In this document: positions 1-11,902 of the stretch, in pieces
How the letters are laid out: each line of letters begins with the position of its first letter
Numbering within the stretch: the stretch's first letter is position 1
Assembly: GCA_027559495.1 (NCBI GenBank)
Contig: JAMXSV010000028.1
Coordinates: 434,001 to 498,000 of the forward strand
DNA: 64,000 nucleotides
DNA from: Aurifilum marmelostoma
Taxonomy: Eukaryota > Ascomycota > Sordariomycetes > Diaporthales > Cryphonectriaceae
Reading direction: 5' to 3'
Program-made: the position numbers and the translations under genes
Notes under the pieces: generated by a model
Seen by the model: only the letters and a program-made list of their open reading frames with translations
What the model was told of the DNA's origin: nothing
Database searches by the model: none

Positions 1-737
1 GTGTACTTGTCAGCGCCGGGCAGCTTGTCTTGTGCGGGCGAATTCACAGCAGAGGACAGATGAGATGCGATAGTCCCAGCAATTTCGACGCCTGACATCT
101 GGCCGCCCACGACAAGGATCTTGCCTCCCTTTCCATCCGCATCTGGGAGTAGTGTTTTGAGGTCCCTGTACCGGCTGCTGTGCACAACCGGTATACTGCC
201 GGTCTCATTCAGCCCTGGCAGAGCAGGGATGACTGGTTTCCCAAAGAAACCGGAGGCAACCACCAGATAATCGTACTCAGCCTCGTCCACAAGTCCATCC
301 TGAGACCGGGCAGTGACATGCCATGACCTCACGCCCTCCTTCTCGCCGCGTGGGGTGGCCCTCTCGACCTTCCAGCCAAGTCGCAGTCGAAACTTGTCTT
401 CCTCGAACGCACAGTACCTCTGAAGGTACCGCTGCAGATATCTCCCTACCTGCCATGCCCTCGGAAGGTGCGGTGCGTCCTGTTCCCAAGCCAGGTCGCT
501 GAACTGCATGGTATGTCTGCTCTGGTTTGCAACCATGAGAGGGTGCACCAGCCCAGCACCATCAGTCTGCTCTGTTGGCCAGAGACCGCCGATGCGAGGC
601 TGTGCATCGAACATGGTGATTGTGAAGCTGGATCCGAGGCTAGGGACAGGAGAGGGTGGGCGGTGAAGCAGTTCTTTGGCGGCCACCAGCCCGGAAGGCC
701 CGGCGCCGATGATGCAGACTCTCTTGGGCGCCGCCAT
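1..737 (-). CDS. Flavin-containing monooxygenase, N-terminal part (runs off the left edge)
   Basis: An open frame reads without a stop from the ATG at 737 to base 1, giving the first 245 or so residues. Seen: a Rossmann FAD-binding motif near the N-terminus (VCIIGAGPSGLVAAKEL, about residues 7-23), and a second dinucleotide-binding stretch (ILVVGGQMSGVEIAG) about residue 210, as expected for the NADPH site. Before it is an FMO-like segment ending VVHSSRYRDL. Known for the family: FAD/NADPH-dependent oxygenation of soft nucleophiles (N or S) in fungi, usually 450-550 residues, so roughly half is missing. The start is the first ATG, directly before the FAD motif. No intron is needed. Substrate unknown. 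A Baeyer-Villiger enzyme is less likely because the fingerprint fits classical FMOs better. Confidence 0.88.
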   Translation of the reverse strand, partial: MAAPKRVCIIGAGPSGLVAAKELLHRPPSPVPSLGSSFTITMFDAQPRIGGLWPTEQTDGAGLVHPLMVANQSRHTMQFSDLAWEQDAPHLPRAWQVGRYLQRYLQRYCAFEEDKFRLRLGWKVERATPRGEKEGVRSWHVTARSQDGLVDEAEYDYLVVASGFFGKPVIPALPGLNETGSIPVVHSSRYRDLKTLLPDADGKGGKILVVGGQMSGVEIAGTIASHLSSAVNSPAQDKLPGADKY

Positions 738-1702
738 GGTACCGAGGAGCCTGCTGCGCGCAAGAGCCAGATGCTTGGAGCAGGTGCAGATAGGCCTGTG
801 GGACAATAACGGCTGGATTGGTGTCACGATGGAGTATACGCTGACAATCGTCGGCAGTGTGTTGGATGTGTGCGTGATGATGCTGCAGCGGTGGTTGTAC
901 TAGATCTTGTCCCGCGGGATTTTCCAGCTCAAGATGTGGTCTATTCAGTCATGAGAAACAACAAGTAGATGCCGTGCCCCATATCCCATACCCAAAATGC
1001 AACCAAAGAGATCCGGAACGCCGGCTCGAAGTGATCTCACATCAGATTTTAAGTTGCGCCAATGTCGAAATTGTTGTTTTAGGTTTGAGTCTTGGCTGCA
1101 AGTGGTGCTACGAGAGACCATGGCAGTTGCCAGTGACAGTCTTACGTAATCCATCGCCTCCGGGGGAGTCACTGGCGCCAGAGCGTGCTTAGTCATGGCT
1201 ACCAGCAACCTCTCGTCATCACCTTCCTAGAAACCAGCAGGAATAGTCAACCCCAGCTTCCTCCTCGCCCTTATTGATTCCTCATCTCCTCGTGACTGAT
1301 CTGTCCTGCAATTTCAACTTAGAACGCTCAAAGAACTGACAGCATCACACGTCATCCCATGGCCTTTGCACGAATCTAAACAGACTGTTTGTGTACGTTA
1401 GCTGCAACCGCCTAATACCGGGCAAGACAGCCCGTGGAAAATATCAGAAGCCCTGATCAGGGCCGAACAGCTCATGTCTCAGACATATCGTGGTGATGTG
1501 ATATGAATTAATGTATTCTGCAAGCCACTCTTGTGCGTCGCTGATGAAAATCTCATCTTTGCATTAATTATTCCGGTGCAACCCTACCTACGGAACCTGG
1601 GTCACGCCGGCTGGAGGCATCTCATCTGGTCTCGTATCTGTCCTTGCCATAAATTTCTTCATATCATCATCTTCCGAGCTCGTAGGGGTCTCCTCCGGAG
1701 AA

Positions 1703-2130
1703 TCAGTGTTGCCATGCCAGAGAATGACCCATCTGCTGGTCAGGATCTGACGGAGGCTCTTCGATCTCATAGGCGCGCAGCGAATCTGAGAAATTCGCGA
1801 GAACCTGTATATGAAGATCTTCCCGCGTGTTGTACTCTTGTGTGAATCTAGCGCAGGTCCCATTCGAGTAGATATAGACTTGTACGATGTATACATTTAA
1901 TCTCCCACGAGACTTGTTCCGATATCGCACCATTCTCCTCATCAAATCATCCCAGTCAACGCCATCTGCAAGCAGGATGCTGCGATCCACAGACAGCCTC
2001 GATATCACTAGGCGCTTGCTGTTTTCGTGGTCGGAACTCGACTTCCGCAAAGACTTGCCAGGAGTTTCAGTGATGGCGCATGTAGTAACTAAGACTTCCT
2101 TTGGGCCTGGAAGACCTGCCTACATACTGA
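1703..2130 (-). other. Possible exon of an unrecognised gene
   Basis: On the minus strand a frame stays open from an acceptor-like site (TGTAGGCAG, near 2125) to a TGA at 1703, about 140 residues. Composition looks protein-like: mixed acidic, basic and hydrophobic residues, including VDWDDLMRRMVRYRNKSRG and a Tyr/Val-rich stretch, then an acidic, proline-containing end. The ATG inside this frame (2050) gives 115 residues. I do not recognise a family and could not place the upstream exon. It may be a genuine exon, a relic, or chance. Confidence 0.25.
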
Positions 2131-2838
2131 GACCACTGCAGTCCTCGTCTCATTATGTTGTGCTGCGAGAACAGATGAGTGGCAGCCCTAGAGCCCTTCA
2201 GTCTCTACTCTGAATGTATACTGTTGGTATCCAATGGAGATGGGCTGACACACCCTATTTATCAGCAGGCCAGCCCTGCTCGTAGAGTCTCCAGCTGCGA
2301 TTCCGCGCACTGGTCAATGGCGCCGCGGATAGTTGCAGCATGCCCACGCGCTTTGGGTTGCACGCGAGCGCGGGCGCGTGTGTTTCGGAAAATCTCTCAG
2401 ATTTCAAGTAGCTTCCGATGGAGTTGTTACCGGCCCCATCTTCAGATTTAGCATTGATCACCACGGGGAGATCGGAGTTGCCCGAAACTCCAATTACCTG
2501 CACCTTGTGTCCAGCACGGGCATTGGTGGTCATATCTATCATACAATGTAGTCTAGATCCGCAATTGATCGCGCAAGCATCACCTCATTGCTTCGGAAGC
2601 TAGGTAGGCCGTGCGACCACCACAAGCCTCCTATAGCTCACCTCGGGACCAGATGATAGTGATTCCGATCGGGTGCTGTCTCCTCGGCCACAGCGACCAG
2701 ATGAGCCTGTGGCATCTCATGTCCATCCTGTGGTCTCACAGATTCCGATGACTCCAATCCGGAGATCTCGTCATGCTGCAGCTAGCCCTGCTTTGCTTGA
2801 GGGCATGGCGGTGGGCTTGATCCCAACAATGGCACAAG

Positions 2839-3198
2839 ATGCCTGATAATTCCAGGTCAGTGCTGCACAGCACCAAAGTGATGGAGGAGAGTAATGCGCC
2901 TACGATAGCTCGAGGTCTATGCCTGATGTATGTCACTACTCTCAAAGGGTCGGACATGTCGACTTCGGATAGGGTAGTCCGCAGCACACGTTCTTGGGAA
3001 TCTCTTCAGCCAAAGTTCAAGATGACCGCGGATGACTCCGGCAAGATATACATAGGCGCTTCAGGACAGCAACGAGTGGATTTCCGAAGTGGCATCGTTC
3101 TTGGAACAATCGATGCCTACCAGGCTTGGTGTCTCGCAGGGCTGCACGCTAAAGACGTCAGCGAGGCTCGGCGTGTCGCTGAGCATTTCCAAAGCTGA
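2839..3198 (+). other. Weak open frame, unrecognised
   Basis: A 119-codon frame (ATG 2839, stop TGA 3196-3198). Its second half (MTADDSGKIYIGASGQQRV and onward) is not low-complexity and resembles ordinary protein. There is no family match that I know, no clear promoter and no splice structure. It could equally be a chance frame in a region of uncertain content. Confidence 0.15.
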
Positions 3199-5964
3199 CA
3201 GTCGTCAGTCATGTTCCTCCTTGTGACATTTGAGAATGATCTTGAGTCTCTCTGTGAAAAAAGAGACACACCATGGCCAGAATCTTAGATTTGTTGCGGT
3301 GAGCGCAATTTATTGCCATGATTATGCTCGTGCACAGCCAGAGACAGGCTTATAGGCTGTACGCTCCATTCCACCTTTACTGCTCGTGTCTCGTATCTTT
3401 GTTGAGATGGCGCAGGTCCACCTCAGTCAAGGCTGTCCTGCCCTAGTCTGGGTTTGTGACAGGTCGAGATCTTAGACAATGTGGTGGGCATGTTCATCCG
3501 CCGCCTTGCTATATTCTGGCCTCAGTTACAACACGTCTGGCTTGCCTAGTTCTCGAGCCACCACGCCGCCAGGGAAACAGCCCTTAGGCCATTTGTGGGC
3601 GGTAAAAACATAGGCATATTGTCAAGCCGTGGCTGGTCATCTTATGTAGTTCGTGACGGAAAAACAGATTGTGCCAAAGGTGTCGACGCTTGAAGGAGAG
3701 AGCAGCATAATCTTGATCTCGGTTTGGGATGTCTCAGATCCCAAGATGTCGGCTTCTTGAATGGGCATGGACCTGTCTCGGATCAGCTTGGTTGTCACAC
3801 GCACCTAATAAATATTGTAATCATGTATCATTCTGTACACTGACAAGACGGAAAGTCGGTCAGCATTATGGGCGCACACAGCATGTATGCAGGCACAAGT
3901 GCACCCAGCCAAGAGAAGGGGAAGGAGGGGGGAAAAAGTGATTTCTCGGGACGGGGGTCCGCTTCCCACGGCGCCGGGCCCATCGAGAGACACTGACCGA
4001 TGTACAACCGCCAACCAGGGAGGAGGAAATGATGACCTACGACAATGTCCATCGATAACCGAGTCTCCAGAGGACTATCATCACTGATTGGCCGGTGGCA
4101 TAAACCGTTGCAGGATTTCCAAGGCCAGCAGGGGCGGGAGTGGGCCTACTACACCACCTGGCGGGATGGTCCAGTGGCAACTTTTACTGGCTTTCTCCAC
4201 ACAGGGGGAGGGGGGAGGGGCCACTGGGGTTTGGGGAGCTCAGTGCCATGGGGGTTCCCCAGACCCGCCAGAGTCCACTGTGGCCCTCCAACGTGTTAGC
4301 GCCCATAGCGCCTGAAGATCAACCCCCCATGAGCCTAGCACTGATGGGGTGTGCTGTGTGAAGCTGCAGTACAACATGTAGCATAGGACATGGATTTCGA
4401 GATAGATACTCAGGTTACAATTGACTGGAAGAAGTATGGGATCACATGTACATGTGTACATGCTCAAATTTTTTTTCTTTTCCTTTCCTGCTAGCTTAGA
4501 TCAAATGAGGCAGACCCATCAGACGAAAAGAGGCCCCTCTCTCTCTGCTCTCAGTCACTGTGTCTTCCAAATCTTGCTGCAGATAGATACGTCTGTACAG
4601 GGATGGCACTGCCATACCACTTTACTTGTCTTAGCGTCAGCAGCGAAAAGGCGGGGGGGGGGGGAGGGGACAGGGTACTCGTCACTGGCAATAGTGGGTG
4701 CTGCACCCTCCAATGGGCCACCCTCCTCCTCCTCCTTCACCCCCTCCGTTACTACTACTACATAGTAAGCTTCCTCCAAGCGCCATATCACTCTCTTTTC
4801 CCTTTTTGTTTTTCTCTTCTCCAAGCTGTCTTGTGTCAGTGTCAGAACCTGCTGAACCTGTCCTTCAGTCCAGTGGGTTTTGGTTTTTCCCTGGGGATCC
4901 CCTTCTGTCCACTCTGGTCTGTCGACCTACTTACATTTTCTCTTTTCTCTGTGCCACACCTTCTCCTCCCCATCGCCTGTCTGCTTGTTTTACAAGACGT
5001 CGTTCACTGTGCTGCAACACTTCTCCTCTGTGCTGCTGTTCCCTGTGACACAAGGTGTTGGTGGACGATCCTGCAGGCCAATTCTCCTTGACATTTGACG
5101 CTATCTCGGACGAGGTCATACAGAGAGGTGAGTGCATATTTTCCATCTGCTGTTGTTATCATTATCAACCTGTTTTGTTCTTACAAATAATGTCCTGCCA
5201 CCACATGATCCATTTATTTGCGGTCTCCTCCTCCAACATATCCTTGTCTTCCCCGGATTTTTGCTCTCCCGCCCCTCCTAGGCCCACAGCTGACCGTGGC
5301 TGGCCATGACATTGGCATTGTTTTTCTTCGGCCGAAGGGGTCCTGCCTATCCATCTTGATCCATCGTCCCAAGTCATGCACACTACCAGCCCTACCTAGA
5401 TTTGTCATTTATTTATTTGATATTCATCCTACACCCCGTTTTCTGTGCCCCCCCTCCCCCTCCCCCAGCACCTGACTTCATCTGACTTTTCTTTTCCTTT
5501 GCACAAGCTCTGCTGCAGAGTCTGGGCCTCCTCTATCCATCCTGCTGCCTGTCTAATTTGGCATCACCCTGGGAATTTGTGTCAAGTGCACATAATTTTG
5601 GGGGGCAAGAGGAAAACAAGGCTGGCTCATCCTTTCCCTGCAAGGTACTGCCCTCCTTACCCCGCAACTGGCCCTTTGGCTGCAAGAATTGTCCTGGCAA
5701 TTGATTGTAGGCCAGCTGTTCTGATTTGACATTATTTATCATCTTGTGGATTCATATTGACAGAATGGGTGGGTGGATGTCTTTGGTCTGCATTGTTACT
5801 GACATCCCACGACGCACACAGCAGCCTTCTCTGTCTCGACGCCAGCTTCACCAACAAGCCTAGACCACACCAACAAGGAGCTTCCCGTCGACAGTCCTGT
5901 TCCTTCCTTTCTATGAGCAGTCAAGACCACCTTGGACAACAATCTCCCTCAACTTGCCGACACA

Positions 5965-7688
5965 ATGAGTGACAACGACACCGAAAAGGCCAGCGAGGTG
6001 CGCCAGAACTTTGTGGGCACCCTGCGGGACCTCCCCGAGGACCCTGACGCCGGCCTCTCAGACCAGCAAAAGGCCGCCATCGACCGCAAGCTCGTCTGGC
6101 GCCTCGACTGGATCCTGATCCCCTGGCTCTGCCTCCTGTACCTGATGGCCTTTCTCGACCGCACCAACATCGGCAACGCCAAGATCGCCGGCCTCGTCAA
6201 GCCTGCCCCCGTCGGCATCGGCATCAGCACCCAGCAGTACAACTCCAGCCTGACCATCTTCTTTGTCTCGTATGCCGTCTTCGAGCCGCTCACCAACATC
6301 CTGCTCAAGAAGCTGCGGCCTTCGAGGTTCATCCCGCTCATCATGTATGCCAGGTCCCTTTTTTTGTCTTGGGTTGGGTGGTTGGTTGATTATGGTCTGC
6401 TGGACGACAGACAGGACAGCAGGACAGGTGGGAGAGAAAAAAAAAAAAGTACTGACTAAATCTTTTTTATTCTCGTGAACTAGGATTGGATGGGGTTGCA
6501 GCATGCTTGGTATGGGCTTCGTCAAGGGCTGGTCTGGTCTCATGGCTGCTCGCTGGTTCCTGGGTCTCACCGAGGCGGGTCTGTTCCCTGGCATCAACTA
6601 CTACCTGTCCTGCTGGTACAAGCGGTCAGAGTTTGGCGTCCGAGCAGTAAGTATACTCTTCTCTATCGGGGCTGTCTGTCATCTTCACTCCTCTGCTGGA
6701 CTCTAATCATCTCCCCCTCCAGGCTATCTTCTTCTCGGCCGCCGCCCTCTCCGGCTCGTTCGGTGGACTCCTGGCCGCAGCCATCGAGAAGATGGACGGG
6801 ATCGGTGGGCGGCCCGGCTGGGCGTGGATCTTCATCCTCGAGGGCCTCCTCACGATCGTCGTCGGCGTCGTGTCCTTCTGGCTGGTGCACGACTTCCCCG
6901 ACGTCGCCAGGTTCCTGTCGCCCGAGGACCGGGCCCGGGTGATCCGCCGCCTCAAGCTCGACCAGCAGTCGTCGGCCTCGCACGAGGACTTCTCGATGCG
7001 CTACTTCTGGCAGGCCTGGTGGGACTGGAAGATGTGGCTGGGCATGGCCATCTACATGGGCTGCGACATGCCACTGTACGCCTTCAGCCTGTTCCTGCCC
7101 ACCATCATCTCCTCCCTCGGCATCACGGGCGGCTCCACCGTCAAGTCCCAGCTGCTCACCGTGCCCCCCTACGCCGCCGCCGCCCTGCTCACCATCGCCA
7201 TCGGCTTCGTCGCCGACCGCACCCGCGCCCGCGGCATCTGCAACGTCGCCGTCTCCCTCCTCGGCATCGTCGGCTTCAGCATGCTCATCGGCTCCAGCAG
7301 CGCCCCCGTCCAGTACGCCGGCACCTTCCTCGGCGCCCTCGGCATCTACCCCTGCATCGCAAACACCATCACCTGGATGGCCAACAACGTCGAGGGCGTC
7401 TACAAGCGCGGCGTCGTGCTGGGCTTCGTTATCGGCTGGGGCAACCTCAACGGCATCGTCTCCTCCAACATCTTCTTCGACGGCCCGCGCTACTATCAGG
7501 GCCACGGCGTCATCCTCGCCTACATGGTGCTGTTCCTCTTCGGCGGCTCGCTGCTCATGACGCTGCTGCTGCGCGCCGAGAACAAGAGGCGCCTCCAGGG
7601 CGGGCGGGACGGCTGGGCCGAGGGCAAGTCGGAGCCCGAGCTCGAGGCTATGGGCGACAAGCGGCCTGACTTTTTGTACACGACGTAG
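5965..7688 (+). CDS. MFS permease, anion:cation symporter (DAL5/TNA1-like) family
   Basis: Three exons: 5965-6353, 6484-6646 and 6723-7688, giving 505 residues. The introns (130 and 76 nt) have GT-AG ends and the splices preserve frame (MYA|RIGWGCS; GVRA|AIFFS). Seen: a hydrophilic N-terminus, then about 12 hydrophobic segments. Family signatures are LMAFLDRTNIGNAKIAGL after helix 1 and ARWFLGLTEAGLFPGINYYL around helix 4. Known for the family: proton-coupled uptake of small organic anions such as allantoate, nicotinate, pantothenate, biotin or vitamin B6; the actual substrate cannot be read here. Location: plasma membrane. The start is the ATG at 5965; the frame is open further upstream but without an ATG. 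The C-terminal tail is short, charged and cytosolic. Confidence 0.93.
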
Positions 7689-9218
7689 GGACGGAGTCAT
7701 CCTTTTTCTTTTTTCTTCTTCTCCCCCTACTTCGGCCCCACAAGAATTCAGCGAGTAAATGGCAGCGCCTGCTGTCTGCTACGGGGTCCCACGACCCAGC
7801 TTTGTCCTTGCTCCTTTGACTTTCTAAGGGTTGAAAGTGGTTTACTTCTATCTGAAACGGGGCGGGGGAGAATCTGGTCCTGTCTCTGCGGGGTCTGTAT
7901 TCCAGCCTCGGCGCAGGTGGCGTTCGTCTTTTCTTTTCTTTTTTCTTTCTTTTCCTTTCTTACCTTGCGATTCCCCAAATGGCTTGATGGGACGGATTCT
8001 ACAGGTAGTTAAGATACCAACCAATATATGACTTTCTACTAACTTTTGCGGTTGGCCAAAGGGGTGGACGAGACCCCCGTATCTCGTGTATCTTACGCGT
8101 ATATGTGTGTGTGAAGAACAAGCTCAATGCCCTCGCTAAAAAGGACTTTTCTCGGAGAACTCCCTGGGAGAAAGGCCGATCTAAGAGTATGCCAAAAGGT
8201 CGGACCGAGAACGGGTGGAACGAGGGGCATGGCTACCACAAAGCCGGCTTTAACCAACCACCAACGAGTTTGGCAGGTCAGGTCGGTAGTACCTGGACCG
8301 GCAGCACATCCTTGGTGTGGCATGTCGTGCAGATCTCGCGGCACGAGGCGGGTGCGAGGAGAAAATTCCTGAGACTTGATACGTGGGGTTGACGGTGTGA
8401 GGGAGGATGGGGGGCTCATGCTGGGTCCCGATGGTGACAGTTTCGTGGGACGGATGCTGGTGAGTGGGTTTTCAAGTGTGGCAGGTCTGTGATATTGTAT
8501 GACAGAGGAGCGGACAAATCTGCGTTACTTTATGGTCGAGAAACCTCACTGAGGATAGTGTGATGGTTTATGTGGCTGAAGATGGCCCAAGATGAGGTCA
8601 AAGCAGACTATGACATGCTGATGACGCTCGTCAATTCTCATCGGGAGAGACTAGATATCAGATCGAGGGTGAGTTTTCTTGGAAACGAAGGGCTGTTCGG
8701 AGTATACGAATATATCAGATCAAGCCCTGAAACAGCAGGAATACTGCTCAGCCTTGACAGCACTCATGGTCAACCCTAGTTAATTACTAGCAAGCCAGAC
8801 CAGATATCGCCCAAAGTCGAACCCAGTTGCAAACTGCTGCTACACTATGGTAGCTGAGTAGTTATAGCTGTCATGAACACCAGTCACAGCTGTATACAGG
8901 CGACGAATCAACCACTGCAGGTCTGTCATACCTTTTCCGTGATAAGTAATTTCTACCATGCTTATTAGATCATCATCACCAAATGAGGTAACTTAGACAT
9001 TGGCGGCCAATGTATAATAGAAGTGGGCTCGCTGTGCCGAGACCCGTCGCGGTCAACTGCCGGGATCCACCGTGAATAATTTGTGACGTCCGATTATATC
9101 GACGTCACCTTTAGCCTTCCCAACCCTCCAGTCTTGTATATACTCTTTACACAATTTTTGTATCGGTGGACAAATCACATTTACGCATCAAGACTCCTTT
9201 TTTCTTTCCTTGAACAGC
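7689..9218. other. Intergenic region between permease and DUF3237 gene
   Basis: No supported gene. The first 300 bases after the permease stop contain T-rich tracts suited to 3' end formation. A short frame at 8582-8779 (starting MAQDEVKADYDML) contains a good donor (AGG|GTGAGT, near 8668), but no partner exon was found. The last 150 bases before 9219 are T/C-rich with a TATATACTC element near 9137, a plausible core promoter for the next gene. Confidence 0.4.
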
Positions 9219-10035
9219 ATGGCTCAACCACCAGCCGCCACTGCCACAGGGGCCGACGAATTCCTCCCCGTCCTATCATCCGCCGAGGCCCAGCAGCCCT
9301 CCCACCCCGACGACCACACGCCACGTGGTCATGCCGAGGAACGACAGACAATTCTCTCCGGTCTCCCATCGGCCAGCATCGGCCAGAGCATCGAGCTGCC
9401 CCTGCCCCGGATCACTCACGATTTCAGGCTGTCGGCCAGGCTGGAGGGCAAGGTCTCGCTGGGCCAGAGCTGCTGGGGCGAGCGGAACTGGGTTGGGATC
9501 TGTGGAGGGGACTGGAGCGCTACCTGGGGGAAGGGAAAGATCGTGGTGCGTCGACACCACTTCTCAATTTTCCTTTTTCTTTGAAGAGAGAAAAAAAAAA
9601 AAGGATCACTTAGACTGACCAAACGAAAAATGTCAAATTACTTATGTGAACAACAGCCAGGCGGCCAAGATGCCCAACTCCTGACAGGCGACAAGTCCAC
9701 GTTCGTCGACACGCGGTACCTCCTCGTCACAGACGACGCCGAGCCAGCCCACATCATGGTGCGCACCGAAGGCTGGAGGACGGGGCCGGCGGACGTGCTG
9801 AGCAGGCTGCTGGACCCCGTCGAGGGCGACAAGGTGGACCCGTCCGAGTACCGGTTCCGGCTCTTTGTCAGGCTGGAGACGGGGGATGAGAGGTACCGGT
9901 GGGTGAACCAGGGCATGTGGATTGGGAGTGGTGTCAGGAGAGGGGCGGCAGGTGAGTTGTTCCCTTCTAGAGTGAGGGTTTGAATGGTGGCTGACGAGGA
10001 TGGCAGTGATTTATGATGGCTACCGGCTGCTTTGA
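9219..10035 (+). CDS. DUF3237 (UPF0311) family protein
   Basis: Three exons: 9219-9545, 9657-9951 and 10007-10035, giving 216 residues. The junctions restore the expected family sequence: ...WGKGKIV|PGGQDAQLL... and ...RRGAA|VIYDGYRLL at the C-terminus. Seen: a segment matching the family core (LEGKVSLGQSCWGERNW, later YLLVTDDAEPAHIMVRTEG) and the conserved 'PGG..D' and 'iYD.Y' ends. Known for the family: a small beta-barrel protein of unknown biochemical role, usually about 150-160 residues in bacteria and fungi. Odd: an extra, proline-rich and probably disordered N-terminal stretch of about 60 residues. The last exon codes only nine complete residues plus a stop, so it is easily missed. Confidence 0.82.
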
Positions 10036-10845
10036 GATGTTCTAATTGGGCGGAATCCGTGGTTGTCCTAGATGATCTGGCTCTGTATCATGCTCTCGGG
10101 GTTGGTTGTCACATACTTGTTGTTGCAAGTAGCTGCGAAAGGATTGTTAAGCTTGACTGATTTTCAAGGAGTGACTTGCAAAAGTTTCGATCATCTCGCA
10201 TCTTCTTGAGAAGAATTTTACTTCTTTGGCCCTTGGGAGACTACACTCTTCGGAGTCACACTGTGGAAGGTTGGAGCAAGTCAACCCTGCTCGAGAGGGC
10301 AGAGGTCCTCCCACCACATCCTTCTTTCAACTGCCTTGCGATCAGGGCATCTCATCTATATTCCGTGGCAGTAGAGAACTTGTTGCTACCAATTATTAAT
10401 ATGAGATGATTGTTGGTATCAGATATGCTACCTGGAAGGCGGCATGGCTGCCCTTCAGGCCAAACACAGCCAAGACGGCCTCACACTTCTTGGAATAGCT
10501 GGGGCTGTGCATGCTTGGCGGAACCTTCTTCTGTCGTCATATTGCTTACAAGCCCTGCCTTGTGCCTGCAGCTCATCAGCAGGAGAAGAGCTGAGAAGGA
10601 AGGGAGCACAGTTGGTCGCGCCATAATCGTCTTTCCCTGAAACAAAAAGCTGAGAGACATCTCGGATCCTCCCGTCCTTACGTCACTTGCATTTCTCACC
10701 AGAACCACAACATCGAACCATCAGTATCGGATCATAGTTATTCACAAACGAAGAAGCACCTCGGGAGCACTGGATATCTAGCCAGCGGATCCCGTTGCAT
10801 CCGTCCTACAACTTCTCGCTATCCGGGTCGACTATTTTCATCAAG
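10036..10845. other. Intergenic region upstream of the dehydrogenase gene
   Basis: About 800 bases with no supported gene. Open frames here are short and lack family resemblance. The last 150 bases, with CA-rich text (CACAACATCGAACCATCAG), look like a fungal 5' UTR. Confidence 0.4.
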
Positions 10846-11902
10846 ATGAGGCTGTCAATCTTCAACGCGCATCCCTACGACAAGGAGTACCTGATCGCAG
10901 CTCAGGAAGCACGCAAGTCATCCAAGGCCACGGTCACCGAGATCCAACTCAGCTTTCATGACTTTCCCCTCTCATCGGATACTGCGTCTCTGGCGGCTGG
11001 GTCTACAGCCGTGTGCGCCTTTGTCAACGATGACCTCTCGGCGCCCATACTAGAGGCCCTCCACCAGAGCGGGGTCCGGGCCATCCTGCTCCGCTGCGCA
11101 GGCTTCAACAACGTCGACCTGGACAGGGCCAAGGAGCTGGGCTTCTTCGTGGCCAACGTGCCCAGCTACTCGCCCGAGGCGGTGGCCGAGTTCGCGGTGG
11201 CGCTCATCCAGACGCTGAACCGCAAGACGCATAGGGCGTACAACCGGGTGCGCGAGGGCAATTTCAACCTGGACGGCCTGCTGGGGACGACGCTGCACGG
11301 CAAGACAGTGGGCATCTGCGGCACGGGCAAGATCGGAGTGTGCCTGGCCCGCATCATGAACGGTTTCGGGTGCAAGGTTCTGGCGTTCGACCCGTACGAG
11401 AACGACGAGTTCAAAAAGTATGGCACCTATGCCGACTTTGACACGATGCTCGCTTCGTCGGACTTTGTCAGCCTGCACTGTCCACTCATGCCGCACACGA
11501 GGCACATCATCAACGGCGCGGCGCTCAAGAAGATGAAGCCCGGAGCCATGCTCGTCAACACAAGCCGCGGAGCCCTGCTCGACACCAGGAGCGTCATCCG
11601 GGCCCTGAAGGACCGCGAGTTGGGCGGGCTGGCCCTCGATGTGTACGAGGGGGGAGGGTAAGATCTTCTACAAGGACCACTCCAACTCGATCATCGAGGA
11701 CGACGACCTCATGCGGCTCATGACGTTTCCCAATGTCATCATCTGTGGTCACCAGGCCTTTTTCACCAAGGAGGCCCTGACGGAGATTTCCGAGTGTACC
11801 CTGAGAAACATGGAGGATTTCCTGGAAGGCCGGCAGTGTAAGAACTCCTTGATTGAGAACCCGCTGTTGACGCAGGATTCCGGTCCTGTGCGGAATGTCT
11901 GA
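10846..11902 (+). CDS. D-isomer 2-hydroxyacid (D-lactate-like) dehydrogenase, interrupted by one extra base
   Basis: The reading frame from ATG 10846 covers about 268 residues, then hits TAA at 11659 after a run of six G (11649-11654). Dropping one G gives the family sequence YEGEGKIFYKDHSN and continues to TGA 11902, total 351 residues. Seen: NAD-binding GKTVGICGTGKIG (about 153-164), catalytic Arg in NTSRGALLD (about 241), Glu in YEGE (about 268-270) and His in GHQAFFT. Known reaction: NAD-dependent reversible reduction of pyruvate or other 2-oxoacids to D-hydroxyacids. All catalytic residues survive on both sides of the break, so a sequence error is likelier than a dead gene. A downstream ATG at 11639 would give only a useless fragment. 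Intronless. Confidence 0.85.

Larger units (their letters stand above)
738..5964. other. Long intergenic region with weak coding traces and a pyrimidine-rich promoter
   Basis: No recognisable gene. Weak coding-like traces lie at 1703-2130 (minus; separate entry) and 2839-3198 (plus). From about 4450 to 5960 the plus strand is CT-rich with long pyrimidine runs, as in fungal promoters and 5' UTRs, leading to the permease at 5965. A consensus donor (ACAGAG|GTGAGT, near 5127) and an acceptor-like TTGACAG near 5762 could bound a 5' UTR intron of that permease; this is inference. Confidence 0.5.

Noticed and set aside
945..1208. 87-codon minus frame beside the FMO
   Set aside because: Unremarkable composition, no homologue known to me, and it sits in the FMO promoter.
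2736..2987. 83-codon minus frame
   Set aside because: Overlaps the better plus-strand frame and shows no domain, leader or splice context.
6663..7700. 345-codon minus-strand open frame
   Set aside because: Antisense shadow of the high-GC third exon of the permease; Ala/Asp/Glu/Gly-rich without fold-like pattern.
8570..8779. Short plus frame with a good GTGAGT donor
   Set aside because: Possible first exon, but no compatible acceptor leading to a sensible continuation was found before the next gene.
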